A DNA stretch of 64,000 nt from Candidatus Gastranaerophilales bacterium (GTDB lineage Bacteria; Cyanobacteriota; Vampirovibrionia; Gastranaerophilales; Gastranaerophilaceae): assembly GCA_900769645.1 (NCBI GenBank), contig CAAGHI010000005.1, positions 1 through 64,000 on the forward strand, read 5' to 3'. Positions 8,601 through 17,367 of this stretch are shown piece after piece. The notes under the pieces were generated by a model. That model was given only the letters and a program-made list of their open reading frames with translations. It ran no database searches and was not told where the DNA came from. Position 1 is the stretch's first letter, and every line of letters starts with the position of its first letter. The translations under genes and the position numbers were made by a program.

Positions 8601-10787
8601 CTAATTCATTTTTAAAGTTTGCAATGCGATTTGTTCTGCATTATTTGCGCGCATCATAGCAGCATCGGCAGCTGATGTATCGGTTTGGTTATTTACGACA
8701 ACACCTTGTGGTGATGGAATGTAAGTTCTAACAGGTTCTGTCGGGTTGCTTGCCGGAGTGTTATTTACTGTATTTGTTGTTGTAGTCGTTGTGGTGGTGG
8801 TTGGATTTTGTGCACCATTTTGAGGCTGATTTTTATATTTGCTCAACAAGTTTGAAGAACTCTGTTGTCCGTTTGTTGTTTGTTGAACAGTTTGGGTCGT
8901 TGTTTGTTGCTGTGCTTGCTGTTGAGCCTGTTGCATTTGTTGAAGTTGTTGTGCTTGAAGTGCTTCGGCTTGTTTTTTTGCAGCTTCTTCTTCCTTCCCT
9001 TCATCAAGAATAGATTTTTTCGGTTTGCCGAACAACAAGTGAGATCCTTTTACGGCAATCTTGTTGAACATTGGAAGCAAAATCATCATACCCAAAATAA
9101 TTCTCATTGGATACCCAGCCATCTGTTTCATTCCGAATTTAGGGTGTCTGAACAGGTCTTTAATTTTGTCGAATACTCCGTTTCTAACAACTGCCTTTTT
9201 GTCGTAAGGTCTAATTTGTTCCAAGCCAACTGTTACAGTACGTCCGATACGTTTTAATAATTTTGTAAATGGATTTTTAATACCAGCATTACGCAAATCT
9301 TTCAAGTTGTCACGAGAAGCCTTCCAAGCTGCTTTATCTTTAAATCCGCCAGCCATAGCTGTTTCGTTATGGAGTTTTAAAGCTTTTCTGTACGCATCTA
9401 GTTTTTGCTTATCCATACCAATGTATTGCAAGCCACCAATGTGGTGCATTAGTTTAAGCGCAAATGGCATACAAACGAAGAATGAAATCATTTCTGTGAA
9501 ACGTTCCATAAATGACTTGAATTTTTCTCCGCCGCCACCTTCTGTTTTAACCGTTTTATAAATTACGTCAGCCAAATATCCGGCTTGCATAATCGCCATA
9601 AACTTACCGCCAGCAACACGGTTTGTTGCACCTTCTGCAATATAATGAGTCCATTTCGCAAGACCTTTACCAAAAATTGTTTTCGGAAGTTTTTTGTCTA
9701 ATCCTGTCTTTTTCAAAACATTGGCAAGTTCTGGCTGATCATTTAGGTTTATGTTGCCAAGTTCTGCAACAAGTTTGTTTGCAGTTTCAGAGGCGTAAAC
9801 TTCACGACCGATAATTTTTCCTTTAACTTTACCGTATGTGCTGTTATTTGAACCCCAAATTCTTGCAAACATGTTGCGGTTGGCATCATGTGTTGCTTCC
9901 AAAATTCGTGGAAGGTTGTCTTGGGCGTGTTTTGCAACTTTTTCCATTTCTGCAAAATCTTTGTAGCCCCATTCAAAAGCCTTCATATCTTTTAATTTTG
10001 CAAATTTAGCTTCCGGTGTTAAAGCTTTGAAATCTGCAATTTCTTTTGCAATTTGTGCAGGAGTTAATTTCTTTCTTGAATTTCTCAAAATAGTTTCAAC
10101 TTCTGCGTTTTGAAGAATTTCTGCACGAGCTTCTTTGGTTGTAGCTTTGGAAATTACATCTTTAAATTTTTTGATTTCGTCAGGTTTTGCGCCATAGCAA
10201 TCAAGATCTTCAACGTGTTTTAAAGGTTCTACAAATTTTTCTCCGTGTTGCGGATAATCGAAAATTTGCATGCCCCACATTCCGTTGTATTGACCTTTTA
10301 CCATGTCTAGCTCAGGTTTTGACGGAGTGTTGAAGAATGAATTTAAAATTTTAGAATTTGGGATAAGTTTGTTCTTGATATAGTTTTTAAATTTTCCGTA
10401 TTTGTTGGCTATAGATTGAGCAAACGAAGATTTGGCAAGTTTGCTATTGGTTACATAGTTTGAAACATCGTCCCCAAATTGACCGATTTTATGCTGAATT
10501 GTGCCGCTGTAATCTCCTCTGGATTTGTTGGCAAAATAATCCATACCTTGAGAAATTGCAAACCATGTAGGCACGGCAATTGCACCTGTATATAGCATTC
10601 CCCTTGGATCATCAGTTGTTTCAGCGACTCTGCCACCAACGTATGAGTCTTGGATATTCTGCTTCAATAGTTCAGGATTAGCTTGCATGCTCTGCTGGTT
10701 CGGAGTTTGAGCCCCAGCTGCTTGAGCTTGTGACATCGCCTGAAATTGAGGTATTTGTTGTTTTTTAGTCAAATCGTTGTCGAGCAT
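8601..10787 (-). CDS. Large lineage-specific membrane-associated protein, Q/T-rich tail
   Basis: 728 aa; no family recognised. Residues 1-50 are Gln/Ala-rich. Residues 67-82 (AIAVPTWFAISQGMDY) are hydrophobic; a long charged helical region follows. Further hydrophobic segments are near residues 397-412, 432-455 (MISFFVCMPFALKLMHHIGG) and 565-585 (MRIILGMMILLPMFNKIAV), so several membrane passes are likely. From about 610 it is low complexity: Gln runs, a nine-Thr run, then NNTPASNPTEPVRTY. The nine Thr codons and Gln repeats could vary in length. It ends a minus-strand unit and is preceded by a 169-bp gap. Confidence 0.6.
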   Translation of the reverse strand: MLDNDLTKKQQIPQFQAMSQAQAAGAQTPNQQSMQANPELLKQNIQDSYVGGRVAETTDDPRGMLYTGAIAVPTWFAISQGMDYFANKSRGDYSGTIQHKIGQFGDDVSNYVTNSKLAKSSFAQSIANKYGKFKNYIKNKLIPNSKILNSFFNTPSKPELDMVKGQYNGMWGMQIFDYPQHGEKFVEPLKHVEDLDCYGAKPDEIKKFKDVISKATTKEARAEILQNAEVETILRNSRKKLTPAQIAKEIADFKALTPEAKFAKLKDMKAFEWGYKDFAEMEKVAKHAQDNLPRILEATHDANRNMFARIWGSNNSTYGKVKGKIIGREVYASETANKLVAELGNINLNDQPELANVLKKTGLDKKLPKTIFGKGLAKWTHYIAEGATNRVAGGKFMAIMQAGYLADVIYKTVKTEGGGGEKFKSFMERFTEMISFFVCMPFALKLMHHIGGLQYIGMDKQKLDAYRKALKLHNETAMAGGFKDKAAWKASRDNLKDLRNAGIKNPFTKLLKRIGRTVTVGLEQIRPYDKKAVVRNGVFDKIKDLFRHPKFGMKQMAGYPMRIILGMMILLPMFNKIAVKGSHLLFGKPKKSILDEGKEEEAAKKQAEALQAQQLQQMQQAQQQAQQQTTTQTVQQTTNGQQSSSNLLSKYKNQPQNGAQNPTTTTTTTTTNTVNNTPASNPTEPVRTYIPSPQGVVVNNQTDTSAADAAMMRANNAEQIALQTLKMN

Positions 10788-10956
10788 AATTATCCTATTT
10801 TTCCCTATACAATTATAAAAACAAAAAGTGCGAAAATATTGCTTTTTTAAGACTTATGTAAAGAAATGTAACAGATTGGGTCTTTTGTGAAATTCGAGAA
10901 GTTGTATATACTTTATATATACACAAGCACTTAATAAGAAGAATGAGAGGCACAAA

Positions 10957-11121
10957 ATGGCAGTAGCAAATTTAAAAAAGATTGATGACAAACTTAAAAA
11001 TATTTATGAAAACCAAGTTACAGTCAACAATAATCAGCCATTTGAAGATCGCTCAGAACTTTTGTTTGCTCAGATGAATTTCATCGCAATGGCAAATAAA
11101 CAAGCTTTACATTTAATCTAA
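10957..11121 (+). CDS. 54-aa small protein
   Basis: ATG 10957 to stop 11119-11121, with a GAGAGG ribosome site seven bases upstream. A TATATAC-rich promoter-like stretch lies at about 10905-10925 and a clear terminator at 11160-11185. The product starts MAVANLKKIDDKLKNIYENQ and is mostly helical and polar, ending in a short hydrophobic stretch (ANKQALHLI). Promoter, ribosome site and terminator all frame it, which makes a real gene likely despite its size. No function can be assigned. Confidence 0.6.
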   Translation: MAVANLKKIDDKLKNIYENQVTVNNNQPFEDRSELLFAQMNFIAMANKQALHLI

Positions 11122-11159
11122 CATTTTAACTCCAATTTATTTTTCCCCTACAAATTTTT

Positions 11160-11192
11160 ACCTGATTTCGCTTTTGAAATCAGGTTTTCTTT
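11160..11192 (+). terminator. Terminator of the 54-aa gene
   Basis: ACCTGATTTC - GCTTTT - GAAATCAGGT, a perfect 10-bp stem followed by TTTCTTT. Confidence 0.85.
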
Positions 11193-11316
11193 ATGAAATA
11201 TGCTACCGTGTGCTTCCTACGCCCTCAGCGAACAACCAAGCAAAGAGGTTGTTAATGAGCTGGAGCGAATGTTACAACCTCAAGAGAGGGGTTGAATTTT
11301 TGTTGTGTTTTAAACA

Positions 11317-11348
11317 AATAGAGACTCAGTAAAAACTGAGTCTCTATT
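11317..11348 (-). terminator. Terminator of prepilin 4
   Basis: Perfect 14-bp stem (AATAGAGACTCAGT / ACTGAGTCTCTATT) with a 4-nt loop, 37 bp beyond the stop of the minus-strand gene at 11386, followed on that strand by a T-rich stretch. Confidence 0.85.
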
Positions 11349-11385
11349 ACATGTTTTTGAATTAGCCTGACTAATTCTATGCTTT

Positions 11386-12021
11386 CTATTTGCCGTACAA
11401 TACAGCTCTTGCTGCACGTGAATTAGGCAAAATTGTTTGGTCATAGTATCTAACAGGATAAACATCTGTTGGGCTAGAAACTTTACAAGATGCTTCGTTA
11501 TCTGTTCCGTTGTCACAAGCAACAACTTTGTTAGGACCTTTTTGTCCGTTTACGTCGATGTAACCTTTACAAATCTTAGCTGCTGCAAGAGCTCCATCTG
11601 CGTTAGCAGTACAAGCATTATCAGCAGTAACGAAGCTGAATACGACACCATCATTAAAGAACAATGCAGTGTTAGCTGCAGCTTTTGTTATACCAGTGAT
11701 AGTATAACCATCAGCGTTTCCAGCAGTTGCTCTAACTACGTTCATTCTTGAATTCAAGACACTTGCAGTAGAATCACCTCCTGAAGGTTTTGCTGTTGAA
11801 CCAGCAGTACCAGCAACAGTATCAGCAAAGCTTGATCCGTCCAAAGCTACGTTCAATGTTACACCTTGAGAAATTGCTGATAAAGCTTTTTTGTAAGCTG
11901 CTTTATATTGAGCACCTTGAGTTGAGTTCATCAATGTAGGCATTGTCATTGCAGCTACAACACCGATGATACCTAATGTAATCAACACTTCTGCAAGTGT
12001 GAAACCGAATCTTTTTGTCAT
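11386..12021 (-). CDS. Prepilin-like protein 4
   Basis: The start chosen is ATG 12021 (MTKRFGFTLAEVLITLGIIG), because GAAAGGTGAAAAG stands just upstream; an in-frame ATG 29 codons earlier has no ribosome site. 211 aa. A five-residue leader ends in Gly before Phe, the canonical prepilin peptidase site. The hydrophobic helix is followed by an Ala/Ser/Thr/Gly-rich domain with Cys pairs and the YIDVNGQKGPNKV signature (about residue 157). It is probably a type II secretion or type IV pilus-like pseudopilin. A consensus promoter about 140 bp upstream and a strong terminator make it a single-gene unit, probably well expressed. Confidence 0.88.
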   Translation of the reverse strand: MTKRFGFTLAEVLITLGIIGVVAAMTMPTLMNSTQGAQYKAAYKKALSAISQGVTLNVALDGSSFADTVAGTAGSTAKPSGGDSTASVLNSRMNVVRATAGNADGYTITGITKAAANTALFFNDGVVFSFVTADNACTANADGALAAAKICKGYIDVNGQKGPNKVVACDNGTDNEASCKVSSPTDVYPVRYYDQTILPNSRAARAVLYGK

Positions 12022-12161
12022 AATCTTTTCACCTTTCTTTTTTGTAAAACTTTCTGATTTCTCAAAATGTTTCACGCTCTTATCTCTCTTTATATAAATC
12101 TCGTCCATTCTTAAACGTGGATATGCATAAAAACTCTTTTTCGAAATCTTTTTGTACTTTT

Positions 12162-12190
12162 ATTTTATAGTATATTCCATTTTTTGTCAA
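12162..12190 (-). promoter_or_regulatory. Consensus sigma70 promoter of prepilin 4
   Basis: On the minus strand: TTGACA (12190-12185), 17-nt spacer, TAAAAT (12167-12162). It leaves an untranslated leader of about 130 nt before ATG 12021, long enough to carry regulation. Confidence 0.75.
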
Positions 12191-12250
12191 TACTTTATTA
12201 CTAATTATTAATTAATTTTAACTAATTCTAAAGAATTAGTTTTTGTTTCC

Positions 12251-12279
12251 TTGAAAAAAAATATCCGTCATGGTAATAT
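12251..12279 (+). promoter_or_regulatory. Promoter of the 4-alpha-glucanotransferase gene
   Basis: TTGAAA 12251-12256, 17-nt spacer, TAATAT 12274-12279; the expected start of transcription is about 50 bp before ATG 12336. Confidence 0.65.
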
Positions 12280-12335
12280 CTTTTTGCGCAAAAATGCGTA
12301 GGATAGAGAGATATGTTATTTAAGAAGGGGTAAAC

Positions 12336-14219
12336 ATGACTTGTACATTAGAACACAAATCAAACGTTTTAACTGATGGAGCTAAAAAAACAATTAGAAA
12401 AGCTCTCAAAGTTTTAGGCAAAAAAAATCTTGCATTTATTATGCATAATGGAAGTTTTCCGTCTGTTGAAGGTCAAAACACTGGCTTTGGAAGCATAAAT
12501 TCAGATGCAGGTAAAGAATTTATTGAATATGCATCAGGTTTGTTTGACGCAATTCAACTTGGACCTGCCGGAAAAACTAAGTCTTGTGACTCTTCTCCTT
12601 ATACAGGTACAATTTTTTCTGACAACCCGTTGTTTATCAACCTAAAAGAGTTGACAACAAAGGCATGGGGTAAGATTTTGTCTGAAGATACATATAATGA
12701 TATTGTAGCTTCAAATCCAAACAAGGATACTAACAGAACTGCTTATTCATATATATATAAAAGACAAAATGAAGCTCTTCAAGAGGCATGGAATAATTTT
12801 AAGGCAAATCCTGACAAAAAGCTTGCTAAAGAGTTTGAACATTTCAAAAAAGAAAATGATTTTTGGTTAGATAAAGACAGCTTGTACGAAGCGCTTTCTG
12901 TTGAGCATGACAACGATTACTGGCCTATGTGGAAGTCAGAAACCGACAAAAACTTATTCAATCCTCAATCTAACGAAGAAAGAATGCAATTTGGTGACAG
13001 AATTAAAGAAATTGAAGCTAAATACGCTGATGTAATTGAAGCTTACAAGTTTGTTCAATTCGTTATAAGTAAACAAAACGAAGAAACTCGTAAATTCGCC
13101 AAAAAGCACAATATCAAAATGATTGCGGACAGACAAGTTGCTTTTTCAGACCGTGATTGTTGGGCATATCAGTCTTTGTTCTTGAAAGGTTGGTGTTTGG
13201 GCTGTCCTCCAGACTATTTCTCAAAAGACGGTCAGGCTTGGGGCTTCCCTGTAATGGATCCTGAAAGAATGTACAACGCTGATGGAACTCTTGATGAAGG
13301 CGGTCAATTGTTGAAAAACTTATACAAAAAAATGTTCCGTGAAAACCCTGGTGGTGTACGTATCGACCACATTGTAGGTCTGATTGATCCTTGGGTTTAC
13401 AAACAAGGCAAAAAGCCGAAAATTGAACAAGGAGCAGGCAGATTGTATTCATCTCCTGAGCACCCTGAACTTGCAAAATATGCGATTGCAAAATTGGAAG
13501 ATTTGGACACTGACTTAACTGCAGACAAAGAAAAACGTGTAAAAACGCTTACCAAAGAGCAAATCAAGGCTTATGGCAGATTAATCGAAAAAATCGTTAT
13601 TGCTGCTGCAAAAGAAGAAGGTTTGAACAAAGATGCAATTGTTTGCGAAGACTTGGGTACTTTGACAAATCCGGTTGCTGCTGTTATGAAAGAATTTGGA
13701 TTGCAAGGCATGAAGCTTACTCAGTTTGTAGAAGCTGACAAGCCGAAAGACCCATACAGATGTTGCAATATAGACAATCGTTGCTGGGCAATGGTTGGAA
13801 CTCATGACAATGAGCCGATTAAAATGTGGGCTGATGAAAATATTCACAGTCACGTTGGTTATTTGCATGCCAAAAACCTTGTAGACGACTTGTTTGCAGA
13901 AGCTCCAAACAAAGATGATATTATCGTTCATTTGACAGACGATGCAGAATTTTTGGCTCAAACAAAATTAGTTGAATTATTCGCATCTAAGGCGGAAAAT
14001 ATTCAAATTTTCTTTACAGATTATTTCAATATTTATGATGTTTACAATCGCCCAGGAACTTCTGGTGATGCAAACTGGAGTTTGAGATTGCCGAATAACT
14101 ACAAGGAATTAAACGCAATTAACCTTGCAAATATCTTGAAATTGGCAATGGAAGCTCGTGGACACGAATTTGCAGAAAAAAATAAAAAAGTGATTGAAAA
14201 ATTAGAAGAAATTATCTAA
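12336..14219 (+). CDS. malQ: 4-alpha-glucanotransferase (GH77)
   Basis: Transfers alpha-1,4-glucan segments between malto-oligosaccharides or glycogen chains (amylomaltase, disproportionating enzyme), cytoplasmic. 627 aa, longer than the usual bacterial size of about 500 because of inserted charged segments around residues 110-220 and 390-420. Catalytic residues can be placed: nucleophile Asp344 in GVRIDHIVGL, acid/base Glu438 in VCEDLGT, and Asp491 in GTHDNEP. AGAAGGGG precedes ATG 12336. It is monocistronic, with its own promoter and a downstream hairpin. With pgi it fits storage or dietary glucan use. Confidence 0.93.
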   Translation: MTCTLEHKSNVLTDGAKKTIRKALKVLGKKNLAFIMHNGSFPSVEGQNTGFGSINSDAGKEFIEYASGLFDAIQLGPAGKTKSCDSSPYTGTIFSDNPLFINLKELTTKAWGKILSEDTYNDIVASNPNKDTNRTAYSYIYKRQNEALQEAWNNFKANPDKKLAKEFEHFKKENDFWLDKDSLYEALSVEHDNDYWPMWKSETDKNLFNPQSNEERMQFGDRIKEIEAKYADVIEAYKFVQFVISKQNEETRKFAKKHNIKMIADRQVAFSDRDCWAYQSLFLKGWCLGCPPDYFSKDGQAWGFPVMDPERMYNADGTLDEGGQLLKNLYKKMFRENPGGVRIDHIVGLIDPWVYKQGKKPKIEQGAGRLYSSPEHPELAKYAIAKLEDLDTDLTADKEKRVKTLTKEQIKAYGRLIEKIVIAAAKEEGLNKDAIVCEDLGTLTNPVAAVMKEFGLQGMKLTQFVEADKPKDPYRCCNIDNRCWAMVGTHDNEPIKMWADENIHSHVGYLHAKNLVDDLFAEAPNKDDIIVHLTDDAEFLAQTKLVELFASKAENIQIFFTDYFNIYDVYNRPGTSGDANWSLRLPNNYKELNAINLANILKLAMEARGHEFAEKNKKVIEKLEEII

Positions 14220-14235
14220 ATCTGAGTTCATGAGG

Positions 14236-14264
14236 CCACCTCTCCCTCGGAGAGGTGGTTCTTG
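14236..14264 (+). terminator. Hairpin after malQ
   Basis: CCACCTCTCC-CTC-GGAGAGGTGG, a perfect 10-bp stem followed by TTCTTG. It also resembles the CTCTCC-rich intergenic repeat family at 11217, 20814, 25131 and 30490, so it may be a repeat used as a terminator. Confidence 0.6.
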
Positions 14265-14312
14265 TAATTTCCTCTCGAGGGACATTTCTCAAAAGTTTAA
14301 GGAGGTTCAACA

Positions 14313-15179
14313 GTGAAAATAAAAAAACTGCTAATAACTTTGTTAATCTTGGCAAGTACAGGACTCTGTGCCTTTGCGGATATTGATGAGTATTATGAGC
14401 CTTCTACAGAGGCAAAACTTCAATATAATCAAGGGGTTGATTACTACAAAATTGGGCAATATGACAGAGCTATGGCGTCTTTTAGGCAAGCAATCGAGCT
14501 TGATCCGAATTATATTGACGCCTATTATAATCTTGGAACAATTTTGGAGTATTTAAAGCAAGATGATGCGGCGCTTGCTGTTTTTAAGCAAATAATAGTT
14601 CGTAATCCAAATGATTACGAATCAGTCTATAAGGCCGCTCAACTTAGCAATAAACTTGGACAAACGGCGAAGGCAAAAGCATATTTGTCGCTAATTCCGC
14701 CGGAAAGCATGGTTTATTCAAAGGCGCAATCTATCGCAACATCAATGGGTGCAGATATGCAAACTATTAAAGCCGAAGAGGCAAAAGCAAATACAGTTGC
14801 AGAGGCACCAAAAATTCCTGAAACAAATGGAATGTACAATAATATTACGAGTCCGACGGGAGTTACGACAGATAGCAAGGGAAATCTTTATGTGGCTTGT
14901 TTTTCAGACAATATGGTTTATAAAATTACACCTGATGAAAAACGTATTGTTTACGTAAAAGACTCTCGCATAAATGGTCCAATCGCACTTGCAAGTGACG
15001 ATGCCGGAAACATTTACGTTTCAAACTACAACAGCAACAACGTTGTAAAAATTTCACCGACCGGGGTTGTGTCTGTACAGGTTTCAAACATTCAAAAGCC
15101 TTACGGTTTGCATGTAAAAGGTGATTTGTTATTTGTTTCTTCGCAAGGAAGCAATTCGGTGTTGAGATATAAGTTGTAG
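14313..15179 (+). CDS. Secreted TPR plus NHL-type beta-propeller protein
   Basis: 288 aa. A signal peptide (MKIKKLLITLLILASTGLCAFA) has its likely cleavage after residue 22. TPR repeats span about residues 34-140 (LQYNQGVDYYKIGQYDRAMASFRQAIELDPNYIDAYYNLG is typical). From about residue 175 come repeated blades such as GVTTDSKGNLYVACFSDNMVYKI and LASDDAGNIYVSNYNSNNVVKI, the NHL/SMP-30-like six-bladed propeller pattern, here only a partial propeller. AAGGAGG precedes ATG. It is probably a periplasmic or surface scaffold. Confidence 0.8.
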   Translation: MKIKKLLITLLILASTGLCAFADIDEYYEPSTEAKLQYNQGVDYYKIGQYDRAMASFRQAIELDPNYIDAYYNLGTILEYLKQDDAALAVFKQIIVRNPNDYESVYKAAQLSNKLGQTAKAKAYLSLIPPESMVYSKAQSIATSMGADMQTIKAEEAKANTVAEAPKIPETNGMYNNITSPTGVTTDSKGNLYVACFSDNMVYKITPDEKRIVYVKDSRINGPIALASDDAGNIYVSNYNSNNVVKISPTGVVSVQVSNIQKPYGLHVKGDLLFVSSQGSNSVLRYKL

Positions 15180-15250
15180 GAATACTAGGTTGTTTATTAA
15201 AATGGTGGGGTGAGTACCCCGCCATACCTTTACATAATGAGTGATTAAGT

Positions 15251-16141
15251 TTATTTTATCCTGATTTTTTCCAAAATCTGTTCGAAAACTTCTGATTTCA
15301 AATCGTTTTTAGCCAAAATTTCATAACATTTGTCGATTAAGTCATTCAAGTCTTTTTTAGCTTTTTCAAGGCCGTAAAGGCTGGTGTATGTGAGTTTCCC
15401 TTCTTCTTTATCTTTGCCCATGGTTTTTCCCATTTCTTCAAAAGTAGAAGTTTCGTCCAAAATATCATCGGCAATTTGAAAAGCTACGCCCAAAATTTGA
15501 CCAAATTCTGTAATATCTTCAATCTGTTTTTCTGTTGCGTCGGCAATGATTGCACCTGTTCTCAAAGCAAGTTTAAACAAGTCCGCAGTCTTATGGGTGT
15601 GGATATAATCCAAGATTTCGGGTAACTGTTCATCATCTTTTCCATATTCAAAAGCTTGCATCAATTTTTCGCTCTCAATATCAACAACTTGACCTGCAAT
15701 TACGCCATAAGCTCCGGCTGCTTGGAAGTATTCTTCCATGATTTTTACAAGTTTTTCAGCTCCGAGATTTTTCGAGTTTTTTAAAATAGTTTGCGGAGCG
15801 AAAGTCAAAAGAGCGTCCCCTGCAAGTACGGCGTGAGCTTCTCCAAAAACCATGTGGTTTGTAAGCTGTCCACGTCTGTACATGTCGTTGTCCATACAAG
15901 GCAAATCGTCGTGGATAAGGGTTTGGGAGTGCAACATCTCGATTGCGCAAGCTGTCGGGATTGCATCTTCAATATTTCCGCCAAACATTCTGCAAGTTTC
16001 AAGGCACATCACAGGACGAAGCCTTTTCCCTGGTAGTGTAACAGTGTATTTCATTGATTTGAAAATCTTTTGCGGATAACAAATTGGCATGAATTCGTCA
16101 ATTTTTTTGTTTATAAGGTCTATATATTCGTTCATTTTCAT
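15251..16141 (-). CDS. Polyprenyl diphosphate synthase (farnesyl/geranylgeranyl type)
   Basis: 296 aa, trans-isoprenyl diphosphate synthase. It adds isopentenyl diphosphate to allylic diphosphates to make C15-C20 chains, feeding undecaprenyl and quinone or hopanoid pathways. The first Asp-rich motif is IHDDLPCMDND (about residues 76-86) and the second is QIADDILDE (about 218-226). LPGKRLRP (about 36-43) binds IPP. Residue identity just before the first motif suggests a short-chain product, but exact chain length cannot be read safely. The next gene upstream on the same strand, rsgA, is separated by 105 bp. Confidence 0.9.
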   Translation of the reverse strand: MKMNEYIDLINKKIDEFMPICYPQKIFKSMKYTVTLPGKRLRPVMCLETCRMFGGNIEDAIPTACAIEMLHSQTLIHDDLPCMDNDMYRRGQLTNHMVFGEAHAVLAGDALLTFAPQTILKNSKNLGAEKLVKIMEEYFQAAGAYGVIAGQVVDIESEKLMQAFEYGKDDEQLPEILDYIHTHKTADLFKLALRTGAIIADATEKQIEDITEFGQILGVAFQIADDILDETSTFEEMGKTMGKDKEEGKLTYTSLYGLEKAKKDLNDLIDKCYEILAKNDLKSEVFEQILEKIRIK

Positions 16142-16246
16142 TTTGTGTACCTTTCTTTTTGGAGAGTAGTGAATATTGAGTCGTGAGTGGTTCGTTTCAA
16201 TAAAGTGGTAATTAAAGTATAATGACTACTCAGTATTCTCAATTCA

Positions 16247-17245
16247 CTACTCACTAATACTATCTATTTCTTTATAAATCTGTTGTTTTAGCGTATTTCG
16301 AGCACTTTGGCGTTTCTTTTCGCTAATTTTTGCGATTTGGCGGTTGTGAACAATTTTTTTTGCGTGTTCTTGTTTTTTGCCTTCGTATTTAACCCGTTCT
16401 TTATACTCTTTTGCTTCGTCAATAAAGGCTAGATAGCTTTCGTATCTCGTCGGATCGATTTTGTCGATATTGTTCAAAACATTACAGCCATCTTCGTTTA
16501 TGTGTAGGCAGTCAGAATATTTGCAAGCATCTCGGAATTGCGCAATATCTGGAAAAAGTAAATCGACATCAGCCGGTAGCAAAAAGTCAAATCTTGCGTT
16601 GCTAAACCCCGGAGTGTCCACAATCCTTGATGTCTCATTAATTTTTATGATTTCACAGTGGCGAGTTGTGTGGGTGCCTCGTTGTGTTTTTTCGCTAACT
16701 TGTTTTGTTCTAAGGTTAAGATTTGGGTTAATAGCGTTGACCAGACTTGATTTGCCGACGCCTGAATTGCCGCATAAAACGCTTGTTTTGCCTTCTAGCA
16801 GTTTTTCAAAATTTTTAATTCCATTGTGCTCAGTCGCAGATGTGTAGGCTATTTGGTAGCCAAGCGGTTCGTAGATTTTTTTTATTTTTTCTCTAAGGTG
16901 TCTATCCCATTTCAAATCGTCTTTGTTGAAGCACAAAGTCGTTGGAATATTATAATATTTGGCAAGTGTAATATAGCGGTTGAGCTGGTGAAGATCCAGT
17001 TCCGGCTCTTTCAGGGCAGAAACAATAATTATTTGGTCGATATTTGCGACGCTAGGACGTTTTATAAAGTTTTTACGCTGGATAATGTTTTTGATAACCC
17101 CATTTTCAAACTCCACAAAATCGCCGACAAGAATTCTTTCACGCTGTTTTTTTAGAACTTCTCTTATTTTGCATTCGTGGTAGGAATTTCCGTCATCAAC
17201 ATAGTAAAAATCTGAATGAATTTTATAAATCTGTCCTTCTGCCAT
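16247..17245 (-). CDS. rsgA: Ribosome small subunit maturation GTPase RsgA
   Basis: 332 aa, circularly permuted GTPase acting late in 30S assembly. An OB-fold occupies about residues 1-70. The G motifs come in permuted order: G4 CFNKDD (about 105-110), G1 GNSGVGKSSLVNAI (about 158-171), G3 DTPG (about 212). The C-terminal zinc module reads CKYSDCLHINEDGC (about 243-256), with the Cys/His ligands intact. The tail is very basic (KKQEHAKKIVHNRQIAKISEKKRQSAR), consistent with rRNA binding. Confidence 0.95.
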   Translation of the reverse strand: MAEGQIYKIHSDFYYVDDGNSYHECKIREVLKKQRERILVGDFVEFENGVIKNIIQRKNFIKRPSVANIDQIIIVSALKEPELDLHQLNRYITLAKYYNIPTTLCFNKDDLKWDRHLREKIKKIYEPLGYQIAYTSATEHNGIKNFEKLLEGKTSVLCGNSGVGKSSLVNAINPNLNLRTKQVSEKTQRGTHTTRHCEIIKINETSRIVDTPGFSNARFDFLLPADVDLLFPDIAQFRDACKYSDCLHINEDGCNVLNNIDKIDPTRYESYLAFIDEAKEYKERVKYEGKKQEHAKKIVHNRQIAKISEKKRQSARNTLKQQIYKEIDSISE

Positions 17246-17311
17246 AGAAGAATTTTAGCACAAAAAGGAGAAATAGGTTTATTCACTTGAAATTTGAATA
17301 TGAAATTAATA

Positions 17312-17344
17312 AAAAAGTCCCGTTCAATAGAACAGGACTTTTTA
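17312..17344 (-). terminator. Terminator after the Ycf23-like gene
   Basis: AAAAAGTCC-C-GTTC-AATA-GAAC-A-GGACTTTTT hairpin with T-runs on both strands, between the stop of the minus-strand gene at 17368 and rsgA. Confidence 0.85.
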
Positions 17345-17367
17345 TTTTGGAGATTTTGGGTTGTTGA

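Noticed and set aside
8789..9257. Long plus-strand frames opposite the 728-aa gene
   Set aside because: Antisense shadows of the Gln/Thr-rich coding sequence, without ribosome sites.
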